Source: Oscillospiraceae bacterium
GTDB taxonomy: Bacteria > Bacillota > Clostridia > Oscillospirales > Ruminococcaceae
Direction: 5' to 3'
Length of the DNA stretch: 15,949 nucleotides
Assembly (NCBI GenBank): GCA_009776345.1
Contig: WRLS01000029.1
Coordinates: 1-15,949, forward strand
The notes beneath the pieces are model-generated. The model was not told the DNA's origin and searched no databases. It saw only the letters and a program-made list of their open reading frames with translations. The position numbers and the translations under genes are program-made. This document shows positions 12,275 to 15,949 of the stretch, in pieces; within the stretch, counting starts at the first letter, position 1; every line of letters begins with the position of its first letter.

Positions 12275-15200
12275 ATGAGCGAATTTTTCAAGCGCAAGCG
12301 CATCGCGGTACTGGCGATCAGCGCGCTTTTCCTGGCGGTGACGATGCTGGCGGGATCAGCGGCGTATCTTTTGGAAGGCGCGATTACAATGGTCGCCGCA
12401 GAAAAAGAGGGCGCCGCGGTATCCGAAGAGGATGACATTTTACAGATCCTGCCGGAGGAAATACCGCAGGAACCCGAGCCGCCGCCGCCCGAACCCGAGC
12501 CGGAGCCGATAAGCTTCCGCCGCCCGGGCGAGATGCGGGGCGTGTTCCTTGTACCCGGCGCCGACTTTATCACAACACCGGACACAAGCCCGGAAACTAT
12601 AAAATCCGAGATCGACAAGGCGTTGGCGGCGGCAAAGGCGCTTACGATGAACACTGTAATAATAGACACGGTTTTTGAGGACAAGGTTATCTACAACACA
12701 ATAAACTCCCCCGTTCTCTCCGGGAATTTCGACATTATGGATTACATACTGACGAGAAGCCGCGAAGAGGGCCTGTTTGCATACGCGATTTTTGATGCTT
12801 CTTTTTACGGGTCGACCACTGCCGCGAGACTGCTGTCAATCGGCGGCAGGGGGACAGACACGCTTGCGGCAAACCTGCGCGAATTTACAGAGCGGTACCC
12901 CGTGGACGGCATTTTGCTCGACGGCTATCTGAACACAAAAACGCCCGGCAGCTATGGCATCTATTCGGCGGTCGGCGCGGCGATCGGCTTTGACAACTTC
13001 ATGCGCACAGGCCCCGAAGCCACCATGCGCACTTTCTCAAACACGCTTCGTAAATATGCCCGCAATGTCCAGGTCGGGATTTTGGCGGACGCTGTCTGGC
13101 AAAACGCGGACGACCACGAGGAAGGCTCAGCCACTGCGGCGGCTTTCACATCTCTTGGCAGCGGCTTTGCCGACACGCGCGGCTTCCTAAGTGACGGGCT
13201 TGTTGATTTTGTCGCGGTAAAGGCTTTTTCGTCAACAACAGATACCGCGGTCCCTTTCGGTGAAGTCATACGGTGGTGGGCAAATGAATCCCGCGATGCC
13301 GGTGTGCCTATGTATGCGGTCCACGCCTCCGGCAAAATCGTCACGCAGGAACCGGGCTGGTCGTCACAGGACCAGCTTGTGCGGCAAATCATAGAAGCAA
13401 ACGAAGTGCCCGGCTTTAGCGGCAGTATCTTCAACAGCCTGCGGCGTTTGCAGGAAGACCCGCAGTCCGCCGCTACCGCGCTTGTGCGGTATTATAACGA
13501 CGAGGTTGAAGCCGAGCATATACTCACTGTGCTTGAAGTTACATATCCCGCGCAGACAAGCTTTACAACCACGGAACCGATAGAAGTAATCCGTGGCGCG
13601 TCGGACCCGAACTTCCCTGTTACAGTTAACGGGCAGGCAATCAGCACGGACGCCAACGGGTTTTTCAGCTATACTGTAGAACTGAAGGCGGGCGAGAATA
13701 CCGTCACCGTAAGCCATAAGGACAGGACAGTGACCTTCAATATCACGCGCAGGGTGGAAATACTCAGGGAGATTTCACCGCAGGGCACGATTAACACAGA
13801 AGGCGGCATGGACATAAGCATCAGCGCCTTCGCTTACGGGCAGTCAGAGGTCTACGCCGTAATAAACGGCACGACAGTGCAGATGAGCGTGGATGAATAC
13901 GCCGCCGATGAGGAGGCAAGGGATTCCAGCTATATGCGATATATCGGCACATACAGAACGCCTGCCGCCACCGGAGAAGTACAAAACCTCGGCGCGATAA
14001 CGGTTTACGCAAGCTGGCAGGGGCAGCAGCAGTCACTTGCGGGCGCGTCTGTACGGGTGAACAAGAAAGTGCAGATCGAGGACGGCGTGCCTGTCGTCGT
14101 AATCGCGGATCAGGCATTTACATATCCCGCAAACACGCTCAACAACATCCCGAACCCGAATTATTTCCCGCTGCCCAAGGGCGCGATGGATTACGCCGTC
14201 GGGGGCGAGATTACATATGCAAGCGGCGGGGAAACACACAGGTATTACGTGCTGGCATCCGGCGTAAGGGTAAACGCGCAGGATATTGCCGGTCATAACG
14301 ATTACGCGAGCGGCAATGTAATAAACGGGGTTACGGTACATTCGGCGGACGGGTTTACTTATGTCACGGTAAAAACCGCCCAGAAGGTGAGCTATAACTT
14401 CGCGCATTCGGGGGATAACATAAATATTACGTTCCATAACACAACACAGGCGCCGGACCGCTCCTCGGTCGGGGGCAACGCCATGTTCAGCGGCGCGTCC
14501 TGGAACGGCAGTGTTTTGACATTGAATTTAGTACACAGCGCCGCGTTTATGGGCTACAAGGGCTATTATGACGGTGATGACCTGGTACTGCGCTTCAATA
14601 CCCCGCCAAATTCAATTTCCGGCGCGCGCATAGCGATCGACCCCGGACACGGCGGGCGTGACCCCGGGGCGCCGGGCTTCCTGGCGGATTACCCGGAGGC
14701 AAGGCTCAACCGTGATATCGCGCGGCGGCTTGCCGAAGATTTAAAGTCACGCGGGGCGAGCGTCCTGCTGTTGGATACATCCGGCGGCATGGGCCTGCAG
14801 GACCGTGTACACAGGGCGGAGCAGTGGAACGCCGATATATTTGTGAGCGTACACAACAACACCGCGCCGAACACCAGCGCGGCAGGTACGGAAGTTTACT
14901 ATTTCTACCCCTTTGCGCGGGGGCTTGCGTCGGCGGCGGCAACCAACACAAGCAGCGCGCTTTCTACAAATAACCGCGGCGCAAAGCAGAGCTATTACCA
15001 TATCACACTGTCCTCGCAAATGTCGAGCATCCTTGTGGAATGCGGTTTTATGAGCAATAAGGCGGAGTACGAAAAACTTATCAACTCAAAAGCACAGGCT
15101 CGTATCGCGTCCGGGATTGCGGATGCCGTAGCCTCGGCGATCCGCTCCGCGTCAACCGGGTACAGCGGCGGCGGGCGGACATCGCAGGACCCGGACAGCG

Positions 15201-15811
15201 AGGCTGACCTTGACGAACCGCTGATTGAAGATGAAGACAACGGCACAAACGGGAACTCAGGCACATCCGCGGCATCCCTTGCAAATGTGTCGGATATATA
15301 CTTCGACCGTGATGAAGTAAGTATGCTAACCGGCACAAAACAAACGATGGTGGTTTTATCCGAAAAAGGCGCGGCTGTGGACAACAAACTCCTGCGATGG
15401 GAGAGCGACGACACCGCAGTCGCGGCGGTAAGCGGTGACGGCACAGTGACCGCCCGCAACCGTTCGGGCGGCACATGGATACACGCCTATACCGACGATG
15501 GCAGATTGTATGCATCGTGCATGGTCACGGTTATAAGCGCCGCGGAGTTAAACGCGGTCACGGACATATACCTGGATTTAGATTGGCGGCTGGAGCTGTT
15601 TATAGGCGAAACCTTCGAGCTTGCGCCCTATCTTATGCCGCTCAGCGCGCGCAATGTTCCGATGACATGGTCGTCCGGCAAACCGGATGCCGCAGCTGTA
15701 AGCCAAAGCGGCGTTATAACGGCAAAAAAGGCGGGTGAAGCATTGATCCGCGTGGAGCTTAAAGATAAACCGGGCGTATGGTATGAAATCGAGGTAGCGG
15801 TTTTTGCGTAA
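12275..15811 (+). CDS. membrane-anchored GHL10-like / N-acetylmuramoyl-L-alanine amidase (Amidase_3) / Big_2 fusion
   Basis: This is a 1178-residue surface protein. Residues 10-33 are an uncleaved signal-anchor after a basic start, and 43-79 are an acidic, proline-rich spacer. Residues 82-400 look like a divergent GHL10 barrel: GEMRGVFLVPG, YPVDGILLDGYLN (208-220), VQVGILADAVW (266-276), GLVDFVAVKAF (308-318) and VPGFSGSIFNSL (378-389) match the neighbour's barrel in order. Residues 419-497 look Ig-like (VTVNGQ..., GENTVTV), and 498-777 are beta-rich and unrecognised. Residues 783-962 are an Amidase_3 domain with zinc ligands H792, E808 and H860 and catalytic E922 (VECGF), all intact, so it should cleave the lactyl-amide bond between MurNAc and the stem peptide. 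Two Big_2 domains (1004-1087, 1094-1177) end it and may bind cell wall or polysaccharide. I chose the ATG at 12275, spaced well from AAGGA, over the ATG at 12266, which overlaps it. It follows the GHL10 lipoprotein gene by 67 bases. Confidence 0.92.
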   Translation: MSEFFKRKRIAVLAISALFLAVTMLAGSAAYLLEGAITMVAAEKEGAAVSEEDDILQILPEEIPQEPEPPPPEPEPEPISFRRPGEMRGVFLVPGADFITTPDTSPETIKSEIDKALAAAKALTMNTVIIDTVFEDKVIYNTINSPVLSGNFDIMDYILTRSREEGLFAYAIFDASFYGSTTAARLLSIGGRGTDTLAANLREFTERYPVDGILLDGYLNTKTPGSYGIYSAVGAAIGFDNFMRTGPEATMRTFSNTLRKYARNVQVGILADAVWQNADDHEEGSATAAAFTSLGSGFADTRGFLSDGLVDFVAVKAFSSTTDTAVPFGEVIRWWANESRDAGVPMYAVHASGKIVTQEPGWSSQDQLVRQIIEANEVPGFSGSIFNSLRRLQEDPQSAATALVRYYNDEVEAEHILTVLEVTYPAQTSFTTTEPIEVIRGASDPNFPVTVNGQAISTDANGFFSYTVELKAGENTVTVSHKDRTVTFNITRRVEILREISPQGTINTEGGMDISISAFAYGQSEVYAVINGTTVQMSVDEYAADEEARDSSYMRYIGTYRTPAATGEVQNLGAITVYASWQGQQQSLAGASVRVNKKVQIEDGVPVVVIADQAFTYPANTLNNIPNPNYFPLPKGAMDYAVGGEITYASGGETHRYYVLASGVRVNAQDIAGHNDYASGNVINGVTVHSADGFTYVTVKTAQKVSYNFAHSGDNINITFHNTTQAPDRSSVGGNAMFSGASWNGSVLTLNLVHSAAFMGYKGYYDGDDLVLRFNTPPNSISGARIAIDPGHGGRDPGAPGFLADYPEARLNRDIARRLAEDLKSRGASVLLLDTSGGMGLQDRVHRAEQWNADIFVSVHNNTAPNTSAAGTEVYYFYPFARGLASAAATNTSSALSTNNRGAKQSYYHITLSSQMSSILVECGFMSNKAEYEKLINSKAQARIASGIADAVASAIRSASTGYSGGGRTSQDPDSEADLDEPLIEDEDNGTNGNSGTSAASLANVSDIYFDRDEVSMLTGTKQTMVVLSEKGAAVDNKLLRWESDDTAVAAVSGDGTVTARNRSGGTWIHAYTDDGRLYASCMVTVISAAELNAVTDIYLDLDWRLELFIGETFELAPYLMPLSARNVPMTWSSGKPDAAAVSQSGVITAKKAGEALIRVELKDKPGVWYEIEVAVFA

Positions 15812-15816
15812 TAATA

Positions 15817-15890
15817 CGAGTTTCGCAGTTTTAGTAATAATACAAAACGCAATTACTTACTTTCTTTTTGCACCGCCAAAAAGAAAGTAA
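15817..15890. repeat. right-end repeat: 15-base motif plus 14-base-pair hairpin
   Basis: CGAGTTTCGCAGTTT at 15817-15831 is the exact reverse complement of 564-578. It is followed by a perfect hairpin, TTACTTTCTTTTTG (15857-15870) with CAAAAAGAAAGTAA (15877-15890) across CACCGC, which shares its core with 461-486. No T run follows, so as a terminator for the amidase gene it would be atypical. Confidence 0.55.
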
Positions 15891-15949
15891 CAAAGAAAAA
15901 CGCGGCTCACGGGGGCGGGGGGCGGCGGCCCCCCCCCCCCCCCCAAAAA
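15891..15949. other. low-complexity right edge with a C16 tract
   Basis: The end is G-rich (GGGGGCGGGG and similar) and then has sixteen consecutive C residues (15929-15944) and five A residues. Taken with the C-rich first bases of the window, this looks like an assembly edge in repetitive sequence rather than a functional element. Confidence 0.5.

Overview
The window reads as a chromosomal piece of an anaerobic, low-to-mid GC Gram-positive bacterium, most likely an uncultured member of the Clostridia (Bacillota). The grounds are purine-rich GGAGG-type ribosome binding sites, frequent TTG starts, lipobox-bearing lipoproteins, the adjacent walJ-type MBL hydrolase and rlmH, an Amidase_3 protein carrying Big_2 repeats, and many short palindromic dispersed repeats between genes. 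The lineage is inferred from gene content and style; no marker in the window fixes it. All recognised genes lie on the + strand. Both ends of the window fall in repeats or low-complexity sequence, as expected where an assembly breaks.

Layout. Positions 1-732 hold no convincing complete gene: a terminator, two hairpin repeats and a 100-base palindrome. At 733-1521 is a Cof-type HAD phosphatase whose last codons and stop come from a dispersed repeat. Positions 1638-7832 look like one seven-gene operon. It runs from a very good promoter placed directly on the first ATG: a minigluzincin-type metallopeptidase, a RodA/FtsW-family SEDS protein, a complete iron/haem/cobalamin-type ABC importer (lipoprotein, permease, ATPase), a TIM-barrel sugar-phosphate isomerase/epimerase-like protein, and an orphan lipoprotein that resembles TRAP (DctP) solute receptors. 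Positions 7833-8300 are a cluster of nested repeats plus a MITE-like element and a promoter. Positions 8301-10570 hold a GNAT acetyltransferase, walJ, rlmH and a second GNAT, closed by a strong intrinsic terminator at 10706-10734.

The last third (10855-15811) is a two-gene cell-wall module. The first gene encodes a lipoprotein of the GHL10/DUF187 glycosyl hydrolase family, related to E. coli DigH. The second encodes a 1178-residue membrane-anchored protein. I read it as a second, degenerate GHL10-like barrel, a long beta-rich middle, a complete zinc N-acetylmuramoyl-L-alanine amidase domain and two Big_2 domains. Amidases strip peptides from glycan strands and DigH-type enzymes cut such denuded strands, so the neighbourhood and the fusion suggest coupled peptidoglycan turnover. 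This fusion is the most interesting item in the window.

The intergenic repeats are the second theme. At least four palindromic families are present. Several sit exactly between the stop codon of one transcription unit and the promoter of the next, and two of them supply the stop codon of the upstream gene.
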